From NCBI RefSeq assembly GCF_014205835.1, contig NZ_JACHCQ010000007.1:79087-143086 (forward strand): a stretch of DNA of 64,000 bases, written 5' to 3'. The translations under genes and the position numbers were made by a program. Every line of letters starts with the position of its first letter. The stretch's first letter is position 1. The notes under the pieces are model-generated. The model ran no database searches, had not been told where the DNA came from, and worked only from the letters and a program-made list of their open reading frames with translations. This document shows positions 25,537 to 35,329 of the stretch, in pieces. This DNA comes from Pedobacter sp. AK013 (GTDB lineage Bacteria; Bacteroidota; Bacteroidia; Sphingobacteriales; Sphingobacteriaceae).

Positions 25537-26784
25537 TTAATTGTTAAGGGCAGCGTGCTTTTTAGTAATTTCTACCATAGCTTTAACTTCATAATATTCG
25601 CGATCTGTTGAGCCGGCGTAACCAATTCCTTCCATCCTTATTATTCCTTTAGGATCGATGATAAACTTATGCGGTGTGCCTTTCGCACCAATTGCTTTAA
25701 ATAATGCCATTTCGGGATCGCGAAGCACATCAAGTGTAAGCTTTGATTTATCGACATATTGCTGCTGCGTTTCCTTATCTTCTGCAATACCCGCAACAAA
25801 TAATTGAAATGGTTCATCCTTATAATCTGCAACTACCCGTTCAAAGGCAGGAAAGCAAGCTTTGCACGGCGTACAGGTTGTGCTCCAAAAATCAACCACC
25901 AGGATTTTTCCTTTGTAATCAGACACTTTAAACGGCTCACCATTTAATTTGGTGATGGCAACGTTTGGTGCAGGTTTGCCAACCGGATCCCACTTACCTT
26001 CAAGTTCTTTATAATAGTGCTGATAGGCCTCATCTTGTAATGAAGCTACATATTTTGCTGCGTTATCCTCTCCGTTTACTTTTGCGTAGATGGTTTTAAG
26101 CGTAGCTAAAAGTTTGGGATTTGATTCTGCATCTTTAACAGCAACGGTTAGTGTATCAATCGCCTTTTGCGTTTGGCCGTTTGCATCTAAAATGAACGCA
26201 TAACGACTGATAAAATTTGGCTTTGAATCTTTAAAATAATTCATGTTCCTCATCTTAGCGTCTTTAAGTGCTTCCTTAATTTTTGCTAAAGCAGAACTGT
26301 TATCTCCATTTATACAATCTACTGTAGCTGAAATTTCCAGTAAGAGTTCGTGTGCGTGTTCAAAATCATCTTTACGTAAACCCTTTTCAATATCTTTAAT
26401 ATATTGTTTAGAAATTACATCAACCCATTCCAGGTGTTTTTTCTCATCTAACCACTTTTCAAAAATGTTGGTTAGCTCATATAGCGATAGACCATCTTTT
26501 ACATACTTATCATATTGTTTAAACTTATCTAAATTTTCCTCATGAAGCCAGCCGACGGCTATTGCGCCCCTGATACGATCGTAAAGTTTTCTATTTTTCT
26601 CTGTTTCAGGTATCTTTTTAGTTAAGTCTTTATAAAATTTCTCCTGATGCTGCACTTTACCAATAAGGGTGAACTCGTCATACTTTTCAGCCAAAGGATT
26701 AGGCTGTTGCGCCTGAGCTCCGAAACTAATAATCAGCCCAAGACCTAAAGTCGCGATACATTTTTTTAAATTGTTGATTTTCAT
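25537..26784 (-). CDS. TlpA-like redoxin with large N-terminal domain
   Basis: A 415-residue exported protein (signal peptide to FGAQAQ). Residues about 30-270 are helical with TPR-like character (AKIKEALKDAKMRN). A redoxin domain follows with CTPC at residues 304-307 in STTCTPCKACFP, then a second nearby cysteine (KAC) and cis-proline KGTPHKF. The active site CTPC differs from the WCxxC norm, suggesting a distinct redox potential or specificity. It lies 60 bases after SusD, across a strong hairpin, and heads the redox part of the locus. Confidence 0.92.
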   Translation of the reverse strand: MKINNLKKCIATLGLGLIISFGAQAQQPNPLAEKYDEFTLIGKVQHQEKFYKDLTKKIPETEKNRKLYDRIRGAIAVGWLHEENLDKFKQYDKYVKDGLSLYELTNIFEKWLDEKKHLEWVDVISKQYIKDIEKGLRKDDFEHAHELLLEISATVDCINGDNSSALAKIKEALKDAKMRNMNYFKDSKPNFISRYAFILDANGQTQKAIDTLTVAVKDAESNPKLLATLKTIYAKVNGEDNAAKYVASLQDEAYQHYYKELEGKWDPVGKPAPNVAITKLNGEPFKVSDYKGKILVVDFWSTTCTPCKACFPAFERVVADYKDEPFQLFVAGIAEDKETQQQYVDKSKLTLDVLRDPEMALFKAIGAKGTPHKFIIDPKGIIRMEGIGYAGSTDREYYEVKAMVEITKKHAALNN

Positions 26785-26812
26785 AACTACATTTTGATAT
26801 ATGATATAATAG

Positions 26813-26834
26813 CGGCTGGCATTCCTGCCAGCCG
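26813..26834 (-). promoter_or_regulatory. Intercistronic hairpin between SusD and redoxin genes
   Basis: CGGCTGGCA and TGCCAGCCG form a perfect 9-bp GC-rich stem with a four-base loop. No T run follows on the reverse strand, so it is more likely an mRNA-stabilising or processing element, setting different levels of SusCD and redoxins, than a full terminator. Confidence 0.55.
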
Positions 26835-26844
26835 GGAAGAATGA

Positions 26845-28299
26845 TTATTGATTATCTACTAATCCCTGATTTTGATTTACCATGAGCTCACCAAATTTCA
26901 TCGCATAGCGCTTCGGCGTTAACTTATAAGTTTTTAAAGCATTTCCGTCAGCATCCAGCAGGTAGTGCTTAGGATTGATATGATCCTTATAGATCGGATC
27001 GACAGAAAGACGACGCATATCTAACCAGCGTAAGCCTGAAAGTGCAAACTCTCTAATGCGTTCATCTAAAATAAATCTAACCATTGCCTGCTGGTCTGAA
27101 ACTACGCTTGAAGGCAGTGCCACAGCTGAGGCGGGCATTCTTTTTGACCGTAACGCTTCAACATCTGCCTTGGCACCGATCAGGTCATTTCCACGTGCCC
27201 TTATTTCGGCACGCATTAAATACATTTCGGGCAGAGATGGTCCTATGTCAAGAAAGAAATTGGGATAACGACGTACTTTTTTAGGATAAATCAGGTCGCC
27301 AAATAACTCAGTGTCCGAATAAAGCAGCAATCGCTTATCATCATCACCATAAAGAGTGGCTACCTGAGGGGTGAAAACCGGGCAATCGGCAAAGTTGAAA
27401 TTCCACACCGTGGTAGAAATATTATAAATGATCTGGCTGTTGTTTGCTGCAAGGGGAAGGTTGCTTAAAGCACCCAGAAAGTTGAGCGGAAACCAGGTAC
27501 CAGCTGCATTTTCATCTAAAACAGTGTTGTAGTCGTAAAGTGCGAGTGGTATGGTTGATTTAGACAGCTCTGCAAAAGCATCGTCGATATGTGTTTTAGC
27601 CGAAGCAAAATCAAGCATATTCATATATACCCTGGTAAAAAAGAATTCAGCAGCCATTTTAGATAACCTCCTGCGGTGCGTAACCGGCCCCAGATCAGGA
27701 AAGGCTTCTGTTAAATCTTTAATGATCGCAGTATAACATTCCTTTACAGTTGCACGGGTAAACGATGTTTGGGTAACATCAGCAGCAGTAATGAGCGGTA
27801 TGCCCAAATCAGCTGAAGCAGGATTGTAAGGCAAAGAAAAATCATTCAAAAAGGCCAGGTTGCAAATGGCTCTGCCAACTTTTGCTTCAGCCAGTAACTG
27901 CTTTTTCTGCTGATCGCTTCCTTGAGTTGACTGCATCACCTCGTTAATGATCTTGTTAAAAAGGTAAAGCCTTTGAATATAACCGGTAGGAGCTGTTATT
28001 TCCTGCGGAAGTTCGTTCTGCTCGTAAACCCTGTCTTCATACCGAAACAAACGTTGAACACGTAAAGGCACGCTTTCAAGATAATTATTTTGGAGTGCCA
28101 CATCATCTCCAAGATATATTGAAGCAGAAACGGTATTTTGCAAAAACAAGCCATTTAGTATCTGTTCATAATCGTTTGTAGTTTTTGCGATCAGTGATCC
28201 TTTGGGCTGTATTTCCAAAAAATCTTTTTTGCAGGAGCCAGCTAAAAGCATGTTGCAGGCAACCAGTGTCATTAAAAAGTATTTCGTTGTGAGTTTCAT
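26845..28299 (-). CDS. SusD/RagB-family outer-membrane lipoprotein
   Basis: A 484-residue surface lipoprotein (lipobox LAGSC, then KKDFLEIQPKGS) with the SusD fold: helical TPR-like repeats, and the C-terminal RIREFALSGLRWLDMRRL typical of the family. It should sit as a lid on the SusC transporter encoded 15 bases upstream and capture the substrate. The downstream redoxins rather than glycosidases suggest a non-carbohydrate substrate, for example peptides or a sulfur- or metal-bearing compound. This is inference. Confidence 0.93.
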   Translation of the reverse strand: MKLTTKYFLMTLVACNMLLAGSCKKDFLEIQPKGSLIAKTTNDYEQILNGLFLQNTVSASIYLGDDVALQNNYLESVPLRVQRLFRYEDRVYEQNELPQEITAPTGYIQRLYLFNKIINEVMQSTQGSDQQKKQLLAEAKVGRAICNLAFLNDFSLPYNPASADLGIPLITAADVTQTSFTRATVKECYTAIIKDLTEAFPDLGPVTHRRRLSKMAAEFFFTRVYMNMLDFASAKTHIDDAFAELSKSTIPLALYDYNTVLDENAAGTWFPLNFLGALSNLPLAANNSQIIYNISTTVWNFNFADCPVFTPQVATLYGDDDKRLLLYSDTELFGDLIYPKKVRRYPNFFLDIGPSLPEMYLMRAEIRARGNDLIGAKADVEALRSKRMPASAVALPSSVVSDQQAMVRFILDERIREFALSGLRWLDMRRLSVDPIYKDHINPKHYLLDADGNALKTYKLTPKRYAMKFGELMVNQNQGLVDNQ

Positions 28300-28314
28300 A
28301 ACTGTTAATTCTGT

Positions 28315-31300
28315 TTAAAGTGTGATATGGGCCCCTAGTGTTATTGTTCCTTGTCCGGTGCGCAGGTTTCTTATCGCCCCGGTGTTGCCAGCGGTCTGGG
28401 TTGCGCCGACATTTCCTAATGACTGGAACTCCGGATCGATCCCTAAATCATTGGCTTTCCATAACATTAAGTTGGAAACCTGCGCTCTGAATGTTATCGA
28501 TTGGGCATGAAGTTTTTTGATCAGCCCGCCTCTAACATCATAGGCCAAGGTGATGTCGCGGATCTTTGCGAAGGAGGCATTAAACACATTGCTGTTCGCA
28601 TAGGTATAATAATTGGTATTTCTATTGCCGCTAACCGCACTGGTGGCCGCATACCGGGGGATATCGGTCTTATTCTCATCGCCAGCTACTTTCCAACGGT
28701 TGGTAAACTCGCTGGTCATGTAATTTGAATAAGGTACGCCCGACCAGAAGGTATTTACATCGCGAAACATTACGTTTCCGCCATTATAAATAATATTGAT
28801 GCCCAATGTGACATTTTTATAGCGGAAATTGTTAGAAAAACCACCGCTGGAAACAGGTTGCGAACTTCCCATGTAAACTACATCCTGGGCAGTAGTGGCT
28901 GTAGGATTTGATGTAAGCATTCCATCAGCCAGCCTAACCTGGGGATCTCCAGAAGCATTTAAACCTGCATAGTTGTAAGCAAATACAGCAAAAGAAGGAT
29001 AACCATCAAGAAACCTGGTACTGATCATGCCTGGTCCGGTAGTGATGGGTGTAGCATTGGCAAGCCGCGATATCTTATTTTTATTATATCCTAAGGTAAA
29101 TGAAGTAGTCCAGGTGAAATTGTTATTGCTGATATTTAGCGAACCGAGCGAGATATCCAAACCTTTGTTTTGCAGATCGCCAAAGTTCCCAACTACAGAA
29201 GCAAAGCCCGTAAGCGGTGCGGTAGTGAGGTTGCCGATCAAATCACTTGTTTTCCTGATATACCCATCTATCGAACCGAACAATATGCCATTCAGGATTT
29301 CAAAATCAAGGCCCAGGTTATAGTTTTTGGTCCGTTCCCAGGTAAGTTTCTTGTTCGCAGGCGCCTTAATGATCAGGCCAATACCATTTGGATAATTGAC
29401 ATTTGTTTCAGCACTTAAAATATCCCATGATGCTGCAGTACCCGGAGTAGGCGCATTGCCTGTAATACCGTAGGTAAACCTAAGATCTAAGCGGCTTAAC
29501 CAATTTACAAGCTTCATAAACTCCTCTCTTCCAAGCGCCCACTTGCCTCCAATACTCCACACAGGTCTGTTCTGGGCCGATTGGTCGAAGCCGAACAAAT
29601 TGCTTCTATCGATACGGAAACTGCTGTTCAGCGTGTATTTTCGGTCGAATGTATAGCCTAAATTGGCAAAATAAGAGGATGTCCGGCTGATTACCCCTTC
29701 ACCACCGGTTACATTATTAGCTAATGTCCTTGTTCCTCCCGGTACCGTTCCGGTAATACCTTCACCTAATAATTGATAATTTACGGGTCTTGCTACCTGA
29801 AGCTGATCATCCCATCCCCGATAGATCGTAGTTGTTGAAAGTGGAGAAATGCTGGTTGCTTCCTGTCCTGCCATAACGGTCAACTGATGTTTGTCAAGCC
29901 AGGTGTGATCATACAAAAACTGATTTCTGATCGTCCAGCTTTTAAGCAGTTCATCAGTAGCAGTTAGCCGGCCACCAAAAGCCGGGACATTGTACACAGG
30001 GGTACTGTTAAGGGTAGGTGCCTGGGTAAATGTCATTACCTCATCTCTTACCGCATAACTGCCCTGATCCAGCTGCATGCGATTTTTAAAGGAATTAATG
30101 TTATAGCCGAATGTTCCCTCATAGCGGAGACCTTTTATAAGCTCCAATGTAACCCCACCTACTACTCTTGTAGATAATGTATTTCCTTTAGTATATCCGT
30201 TCTCGATCTCCTGTAAAGGGGAATAATCTAGATTGATCCGGCTTCTTGCCTGGTAATCCTGTCGGAGCTCATCACTATAATTTCCCATATGGCTAACTGT
30301 TAGCGGGTTGCCCGAAGGGTTAACAAATAGCTGATAAGGCACCAGATCCAAACTCGGAACGGTGATATTATTACTCTTGGTAATCCTGTTGGTGAGGTCG
30401 GTAATCAGGTAAACCTGGAGGCGTTTGTTGAACTTAAAATCTTGACGCAGGTTGATTTTGTACTGGTCGTTTGTCTGGCCAGGAATATTATTAACCACTC
30501 CAATATAATTGGCAGAACCATAAAATGAATGTGTTTTACCACCTCCTGATATAGATATGGTATGGTTAGTGGTTGCTGCCTGCCTGTAGAAATACTTTTT
30601 AAGCTGATCGCTGTTATCTATTCCTGCTAAACTATCGAGTTTTGCATTAGCCTGGGCCTGGGTTATCAAGCCTCTGCTTGCGTCATACTGTGCCTGCAAA
30701 TGCGGGGTAACGGGAGCAATCAATTGAACTGAATTATAAGAATTACTTCCCACATATTGAGGAAATAGCTCCTTTGCAGTAGTAATAAACTGGCTGCTGT
30801 TCATTTTCTGGATATAGCTCAGATCGGGTATGCCCTGAAAATTATGATATCCGTCGTAGTCAATTTTCAACTTTTCATCTGCAGTACCTTTTTTTGTGGT
30901 AATCACAATTACGCCGTTAGCTGCCTTGGCACCCCATATAGAGGATGAAGTTGCATCTTTGAGTATGGTAATATCAGCAACATCCTGCATGTTGATGTTT
31001 TGAATAGCATTGTCGGGCACCTGTACACCATCTAAAACTACAAGCGGCCCCCGATTGGAATTGATCGATGATAAACCACGTATCAAAAAGGGATTATTAC
31101 CCGCATCAGGTGCATTGTTCACTGCCAGGCCAGGCACTAACCCATCCAATCTTTGCAATATATTTGTGCTGCTTGATCTGTTGCTCATAACCGCCAGACT
31201 GGGCTTAGAAAATGAGCCTGCACTTCTTTCCCTTGAAAGCGTTTGATATCCTGTTGAGAAGGTAACATTTATCGCTTCAAGATCATTGGCAGCAAATTCA

Positions 31301-31905
31301 AGTTGAATGGTTCCCATATCTGGCGACGCATTGATCTCCCTGATGGCATATCCGACATAGGAAATCATTAAAACAGCATCGCCAGCAATACCTGCTAAAC
31401 GAAAGGAGCCATCGGCTGCACTTTGTGTTGAAATTGCAGTGTTTTTAACTTTAACGGTGGCACCCAGTAGTGGCTGTTTTAGTACATTTACAACAACACC
31501 TTTTACATCAATCAAGCCCTGGGGGCTTACAGTTGCAGTGTTTGGTTTAGTAAAGATCAGAATCGCTTTGTTTTCCTTATCGATGCTATAGGAAAGGTTG
31601 GTTTGAGCAAGTATTTGTTTAAGCGCCGCTTCCAATGGTGCATTCGTAAGACTTACATTAACGGTTTTGTTCTTCTCCTCCGTATCAGTCCAAACTGAAC
31701 TGTACCCGGTTTGCGACCGGATCTCCCTAAACACCTTTACTAAAGAGATTTTCTTTTGATTAATTGTGATATTTTGTGCTAAACCTGATGCGCTTACATG
31801 TAAGAGCGAGATCAGTAGTAGGAAAAAAGTTGGCTTCGAAAGCCTAAAAACTTTGTGGACACAGCGTAAACGCTGCATAAAATCTGTCGTAGAAATTTTA
31901 TACAT
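28315..31905 (-). CDS. SusC/RagA TonB-linked outer-membrane transporter with STN domain
   Basis: A 1196-residue transporter. The signal peptide and transmembrane stretch are followed by a secretin/TonB short N-terminal (STN) domain (residues about 50-115, KISLVKVFREIRSQTG). Next come a carboxypeptidase-like domain (about 135-215), the plug with RGLSSINSNRGPLVVLDG and GAKAANGVIVITTKKG, and a long barrel. The STN domain lets it signal through the FecR anti-sigma encoded upstream. It forms a pair with SusD. FecR, sigma factor, SusC, SusD and three redoxins read in one direction. Confidence 0.95.
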   Translation of the reverse strand: MYKISTTDFMQRLRCVHKVFRLSKPTFFLLLISLLHVSASGLAQNITINQKKISLVKVFREIRSQTGYSSVWTDTEEKNKTVNVSLTNAPLEAALKQILAQTNLSYSIDKENKAILIFTKPNTATVSPQGLIDVKGVVVNVLKQPLLGATVKVKNTAISTQSAADGSFRLAGIAGDAVLMISYVGYAIREINASPDMGTIQLEFAANDLEAINVTFSTGYQTLSRERSAGSFSKPSLAVMSNRSSSTNILQRLDGLVPGLAVNNAPDAGNNPFLIRGLSSINSNRGPLVVLDGVQVPDNAIQNINMQDVADITILKDATSSSIWGAKAANGVIVITTKKGTADEKLKIDYDGYHNFQGIPDLSYIQKMNSSQFITTAKELFPQYVGSNSYNSVQLIAPVTPHLQAQYDASRGLITQAQANAKLDSLAGIDNSDQLKKYFYRQAATTNHTISISGGGKTHSFYGSANYIGVVNNIPGQTNDQYKINLRQDFKFNKRLQVYLITDLTNRITKSNNITVPSLDLVPYQLFVNPSGNPLTVSHMGNYSDELRQDYQARSRINLDYSPLQEIENGYTKGNTLSTRVVGGVTLELIKGLRYEGTFGYNINSFKNRMQLDQGSYAVRDEVMTFTQAPTLNSTPVYNVPAFGGRLTATDELLKSWTIRNQFLYDHTWLDKHQLTVMAGQEATSISPLSTTTIYRGWDDQLQVARPVNYQLLGEGITGTVPGGTRTLANNVTGGEGVISRTSSYFANLGYTFDRKYTLNSSFRIDRSNLFGFDQSAQNRPVWSIGGKWALGREEFMKLVNWLSRLDLRFTYGITGNAPTPGTAASWDILSAETNVNYPNGIGLIIKAPANKKLTWERTKNYNLGLDFEILNGILFGSIDGYIRKTSDLIGNLTTAPLTGFASVVGNFGDLQNKGLDISLGSLNISNNNFTWTTSFTLGYNKNKISRLANATPITTGPGMISTRFLDGYPSFAVFAYNYAGLNASGDPQVRLADGMLTSNPTATTAQDVVYMGSSQPVSSGGFSNNFRYKNVTLGINIIYNGGNVMFRDVNTFWSGVPYSNYMTSEFTNRWKVAGDENKTDIPRYAATSAVSGNRNTNYYTYANSNVFNASFAKIRDITLAYDVRGGLIKKLHAQSITFRAQVSNLMLWKANDLGIDPEFQSLGNVGATQTAGNTGAIRNLRTGQGTITLGAHITL

Positions 31906-32104
31906 TTACATTCTTTTAAATCGTGAATTACCTAGTAAGAAACGTTCATTTCCGATCTGATCGGAAAGATTTAAGAGTTTGGAAAGGGGTGTTCCAGCAC
32001 TCCTTTTCCTCTTTTTAATGGGTGGCAATTAGTTACTTTTCATGTTGTTTGGTTTAGTTAAGTTGGTTTGGTGGTTGATAATAAATCAGTTCATTAATAT
32101 TAGG

Positions 32105-33262
32105 TTATTTTGTAAAACGTGTAACTTTGATTGTTCTTCCATTCACATTAAAGCGCACCTTTTTGGTCATTTCTAAAATCCGCAGCACATTTTTGATATC
32201 TCCATGGCGTGTAATGGTTGCCAAAACCCGAATGTCTTTTAATGCTTCATCCTGGTATTCGACACTTACATCATACCACGAGGCAATTTTATCCATGGCA
32301 CTTTCCATCGATTCGTCGAACATAAAATACCCATCTTTCCAGGCAATCATCTCCTCAACGTCTACATCGCTAACGGCTATTTTCTTTTTGCCAAATAATG
32401 CCTGCTGCCCAGGCTTTATCTTCTTCACTTGACCATCTGCTTCAACTTCGATGGCGCCCTCTAATAAAGTGGCAGTAACATGGCCATTGTTAGAAATGCT
32501 ATTAACATTGAAATGAGTACCCAGATCGCGAATAACCCCCGCAGCTGTTTTAACTGTAAATGGTGCATCTGCCCGATGTTTAACTTCAAAATAAGCTTCG
32601 CCATAAAGAAGTTCCACGTCGCGTTTATTATTCGCAAATTTTTCAGGAAATCTGATCGCACTGGAAGTATTGAGCCAAATTTTTGTGCCGTCACTGAGGT
32701 TAACCTGATAAACTCCTCCACGTGGAGTGCGAAGGGTATCAAAGACAATTTTAGCAGGAGATGTATTTATATCCCTGGTGTAAGTTAATGATCCGTTTGC
32801 ATGCTGCCGAACTATTAAACCGGTATCTGGCATCTCAATTTTCTGGAAGCCGTTGCCGAGTAATATTTTTTTCCCGTTTGCCATAAGCAGCTCAGCTTTA
32901 TTGCCGCCCGGCTTAATATCGGTGTAGACAATATTTTGAGTATTGGCGATTTTTTTAGAAGTAAACAATAAATAAGTAACGGTAGCGACGCCAATTAAAA
33001 TGGAGGCTGCTATAGAAATATATTTAAAGGAGTATTTGCTGCGCTTGACTAAAATTGAATTTAGAATTTGTTGTGCATCTTCTTCAGGAAGTTCCTGGTC
33101 AGGCTCATATTCTAACCAAACATCGTGTAAAAGTTCGTCCAATTCTTGTCGATCTAATACATTTAGTAGCGCAAATAACTCGTCCTGCTCCTTTTCATTA
33201 CACTTGCGATCAAAATATTTAGCCAATAAAGCCTGTATTCTATTTTCCGACATAAACAACAA
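32105..33262 (-). CDS. FecR-family anti-sigma/signal-transduction protein
   Basis: A 385-residue inner-membrane protein. A cytoplasmic anti-sigma N-terminus is followed by a transmembrane helix near residues 79-101 (YISIAASILIGVATVTYLLF). The periplasmic FecR domain has TPRGGVYQVNLSDGTKIWLN and GEAYFEVKH, and a C-terminal DUF4974-like domain ends near RTIKVTRF. A second ATG (33253, MSENR) could be the true start. It should receive the state of the STN-bearing SusC and control the adjacent ECF sigma factor, 94 bases upstream. Confidence 0.94.
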   Translation of the reverse strand: MLFMSENRIQALLAKYFDRKCNEKEQDELFALLNVLDRQELDELLHDVWLEYEPDQELPEEDAQQILNSILVKRSKYSFKYISIAASILIGVATVTYLLFTSKKIANTQNIVYTDIKPGGNKAELLMANGKKILLGNGFQKIEMPDTGLIVRQHANGSLTYTRDINTSPAKIVFDTLRTPRGGVYQVNLSDGTKIWLNTSSAIRFPEKFANNKRDVELLYGEAYFEVKHRADAPFTVKTAAGVIRDLGTHFNVNSISNNGHVTATLLEGAIEVEADGQVKKIKPGQQALFGKKKIAVSDVDVEEMIAWKDGYFMFDESMESAMDKIASWYDVSVEYQDEALKDIRVLATITRHGDIKNVLRILEMTKKVRFNVNGRTIKVTRFTK

Positions 33263-33356
33263 TTAATTGAACGCAATTTTAGCACGTTTTTAATTGTAAG
33301 ACGATGAAGTAATTAAAATGTGCAAAAGAAAATTATTTTTTTTTTAAAATTTCAGC

Positions 33357-33947
33357 TTAGGGACGAAATAATATCATTAGCAACAGAGAAAAGAGACTTC
33401 CTTTTAAACTATTAAGGGCATTTCTGAAGTGACTTCGGATGGTTGGGATAGAAAGATTGAGCTTTTTTGCAATTTCCACGTAGTCTTCACCTTCAATATG
33501 GTGTAATTCATAAACCACGCGCTGTTGTTTAGGCAGTTTTTTTAACGCAAGTTCATATTTCAATTGAATTTCTGTTGCTTTCATATCCTCAAAAGGATCG
33601 CTGGCCATGTGCTCGTTAGCAAGCAAACGGAGACTTGAAACAGCTATTGATTCGCGTGATGTCCGTTTCAATTGGTCAAGGGCAGCATTTTTGGCCATAC
33701 GATAAACAAAAGCATTGAAATTTTCTACCTGACAGGCATTATGGCGTGTATTCCAGATTTTTAGAAAAACATCCTGAACGATATCTTTTGCAATCTCGGC
33801 GGATCCTGTTATCCTGAAAATAAAGCTGTAGAGTTTATCTTTATAGCTATAAAAAAGAGAAGTAAAAGCTTCCTCATCATCTGATAATAGACGACGAAGT
33901 AATTCCAGCTCTTTTTCACGTGTTAACTTTGACATCCTGATGCACAT
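33357..33947 (-). CDS. ECF RNA polymerase sigma factor
   Basis: A 196-residue sigma-70 family ECF factor. Region 2 shows EEAFTSLFYSYKDKLYSFI and DIVQDVFLKIW, and region 4 shows LPKQQRVVYELHHIEGEDYVEIAKKL and the recognition helix SIPTIRSHFRNAL. This is the Bacteroidota FecI type linked to SusCD loci. A start at the internal methionine (MSKLTREKE, 33935) is possible. It should transcribe the downstream FecR-SusC-SusD-redoxin locus when the transporter is occupied. Confidence 0.94.
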   Translation of the reverse strand: MCIRMSKLTREKELELLRRLLSDDEEAFTSLFYSYKDKLYSFIFRITGSAEIAKDIVQDVFLKIWNTRHNACQVENFNAFVYRMAKNAALDQLKRTSRESIAVSSLRLLANEHMASDPFEDMKATEIQLKYELALKKLPKQQRVVYELHHIEGEDYVEIAKKLNLSIPTIRSHFRNALNSLKGSLFSLLLMILFRP

Positions 33948-33962
33948 CTATCGCCAGAAATC

Positions 33963-33975
33963 GTGATTAAATCAC
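33963..33975. promoter_or_regulatory. Palindrome upstream of the ECF sigma gene
   Basis: GTGATTAAATCAC is a perfect 6-bp inverted repeat around one central A, 15 bases before the sigma start codon. Its position fits an operator or autoregulatory site. No second copy was seen near the other sigma gene. Confidence 0.4.
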
Positions 33976-34334
33976 AAATAATTATCAGGCTAAACTTGGG
34001 TTTTGATTAAATCGGAGTAATTTATTAAAACTATCTTAATGTTCAATAAAAATATAAAAATCCCATAATAAAAAAAATGCGAAACAACCTGGATAAAACA
34101 ATTTATCTGCCTCCATTCAACAAATCGCTAATGCAATGAAAAGTAAAACTTTATAGTCTATTTGTTTCTTAATTATAAAACTGAAAGCTGTCCTTTTCAG
34201 GGCACTCGTGCCACGTGTTCAGTTCCTCTTATCGGCTAGGCAAAGGACTGACTTGTACTTTAGTTATCAAATACATTAATTTATCCCTTGTTTCCCCTAA
34301 ATGTATTTAATAAACAATATATTTAAATTTATAA
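33976..34334. other. AT-rich divergent intergenic region
   Basis: No gene. It separates the reverse-strand sigma factor from the forward AlkB-like gene and should carry both promoters. It contains a dispersed repeat copy at 34234-34261 and, just before it, a GGCACTCGTGCCACGTG motif with a short palindrome. Confidence 0.5.
34234..34261. repeat. Short dispersed repeat, copy B
   Basis: GGCTAGGCAAAGGACTGACT followed by TGTACTTT aligns with copies at 4057-4085 and 36908-36936 after a two-base gap. It is the most diverged of the three. Confidence 0.55.
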
Positions 34335-34847
34335 ATGGACGGCATAACCTATATTGAAAATTTTATCGACAATCCCAGTCAATTATTTAACCTTTTAACA
34401 TCAATCGTAAAATGGGATGAGCGAATGACTGCCCGCAAAACCGCCAGTTTTGGTAAGGCTTATAATTATTCTCAAATCGAATATCCTTACCAGGAGTTTT
34501 TACCAGAACTTGAGATCATCAATAAAAAGCTGAAAACTGTAATTGGTTTCGAGCCTAACAACTGCTTAATCAATTATTATTTAGATGAAAAATCTAAAAT
34601 GGGCTATCATTCAGATCAAACCGATATCTTAGCTACCGGTACAGGCATAACGATTGTTTCAGTTGGAGAAAAAAGAACTTTAAAATTCAGGAACATCGAA
34701 AATCCTGATTGGTTTATAAATTATGAACTAACGTCAGGTAGCTTGGTATATATGACACAAGAAATCCAAGCCCTTTGGCAACATTCGATACCCAAATCTG
34801 ACACCAAAAATGGTAGGATCAGCTTAACTTTTAGGCAAATATTGTAG
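34335..34847 (+). CDS. AlkB-like 2-oxoglutarate/Fe(II) dioxygenase
   Basis: A 170-residue protein of the AlkB/ALKBH superfamily, oxidative demethylases of nucleic acids or proteins. The iron triad is visible as His92-x-Asp94 in GYHSDQ and His150 in LWQHSIP, and the 2-oxoglutarate-binding arginines lie in the final RISLTFRQ. The nucleotide-recognition lid is short. Length suits a compact bacterial AlkB-like enzyme. It forms a possible two-gene unit with a lipoprotein 27 bases downstream, though the functions are not obviously related. Confidence 0.9.
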   Translation: MDGITYIENFIDNPSQLFNLLTSIVKWDERMTARKTASFGKAYNYSQIEYPYQEFLPELEIINKKLKTVIGFEPNNCLINYYLDEKSKMGYHSDQTDILATGTGITIVSVGEKRTLKFRNIENPDWFINYELTSGSLVYMTQEIQALWQHSIPKSDTKNGRISLTFRQIL

Positions 34848-34874
34848 AAAGGAACATATACCAAGCGGCAAGAA

Positions 34875-35306
34875 ATGAATAAATTCAATATTCTCTTGAT
34901 ATTAATTGTTTTTATTGGAGCCTGTTCAGACAGTTATAAACAGCATTATGAAGACTTTGAAAGTTTTAATAAAACCAATCTAAGAAATAAAAGCTGGTTT
35001 CCTAAAATTATTGATGTTACAGCTTATAACATAAAGAGCATTTCAAATTTTGAAAAGTTAGCTGACTTTGGCACATTCAGCTATTCAAATGCAAAATATT
35101 ATGATCTGATTTTTAAAGATAACAAGATTAGTATCAACTTCTCCGAATTCGGAAAAAATGTGAATAAACACCCCAGACAAATTCCCGCTTGGTTTATTGA
35201 TGTTAAAAAAGCAGACGCAAATAATTTTGAAACAATAAAAATAGACCGATTTTACATAACCAGAAACAAACAAGAAAAACAAGTTTATTTCGTGCTGACT
35301 AATTAA
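34875..35306 (+). CDS. Hypothetical lipoprotein
   Basis: A 143-residue protein with a clear lipobox (VFIGAC, Cys17). The mature part is rich in Asn, Lys and aromatic residues (FGTFSYSNAKYYDLIFKDN, then a beta-rich end, KQVYFVLTN). I do not recognise a family. It is 27 bases downstream of the AlkB-like gene and converges on the AraC gene. Confidence 0.75.
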   Translation: MNKFNILLILIVFIGACSDSYKQHYEDFESFNKTNLRNKSWFPKIIDVTAYNIKSISNFEKLADFGTFSYSNAKYYDLIFKDNKISINFSEFGKNVNKHPRQIPAWFIDVKKADANNFETIKIDRFYITRNKQEKQVYFVLTN

Positions 35307-35329
35307 AACCAATTCTTAGTGCAACAGCC

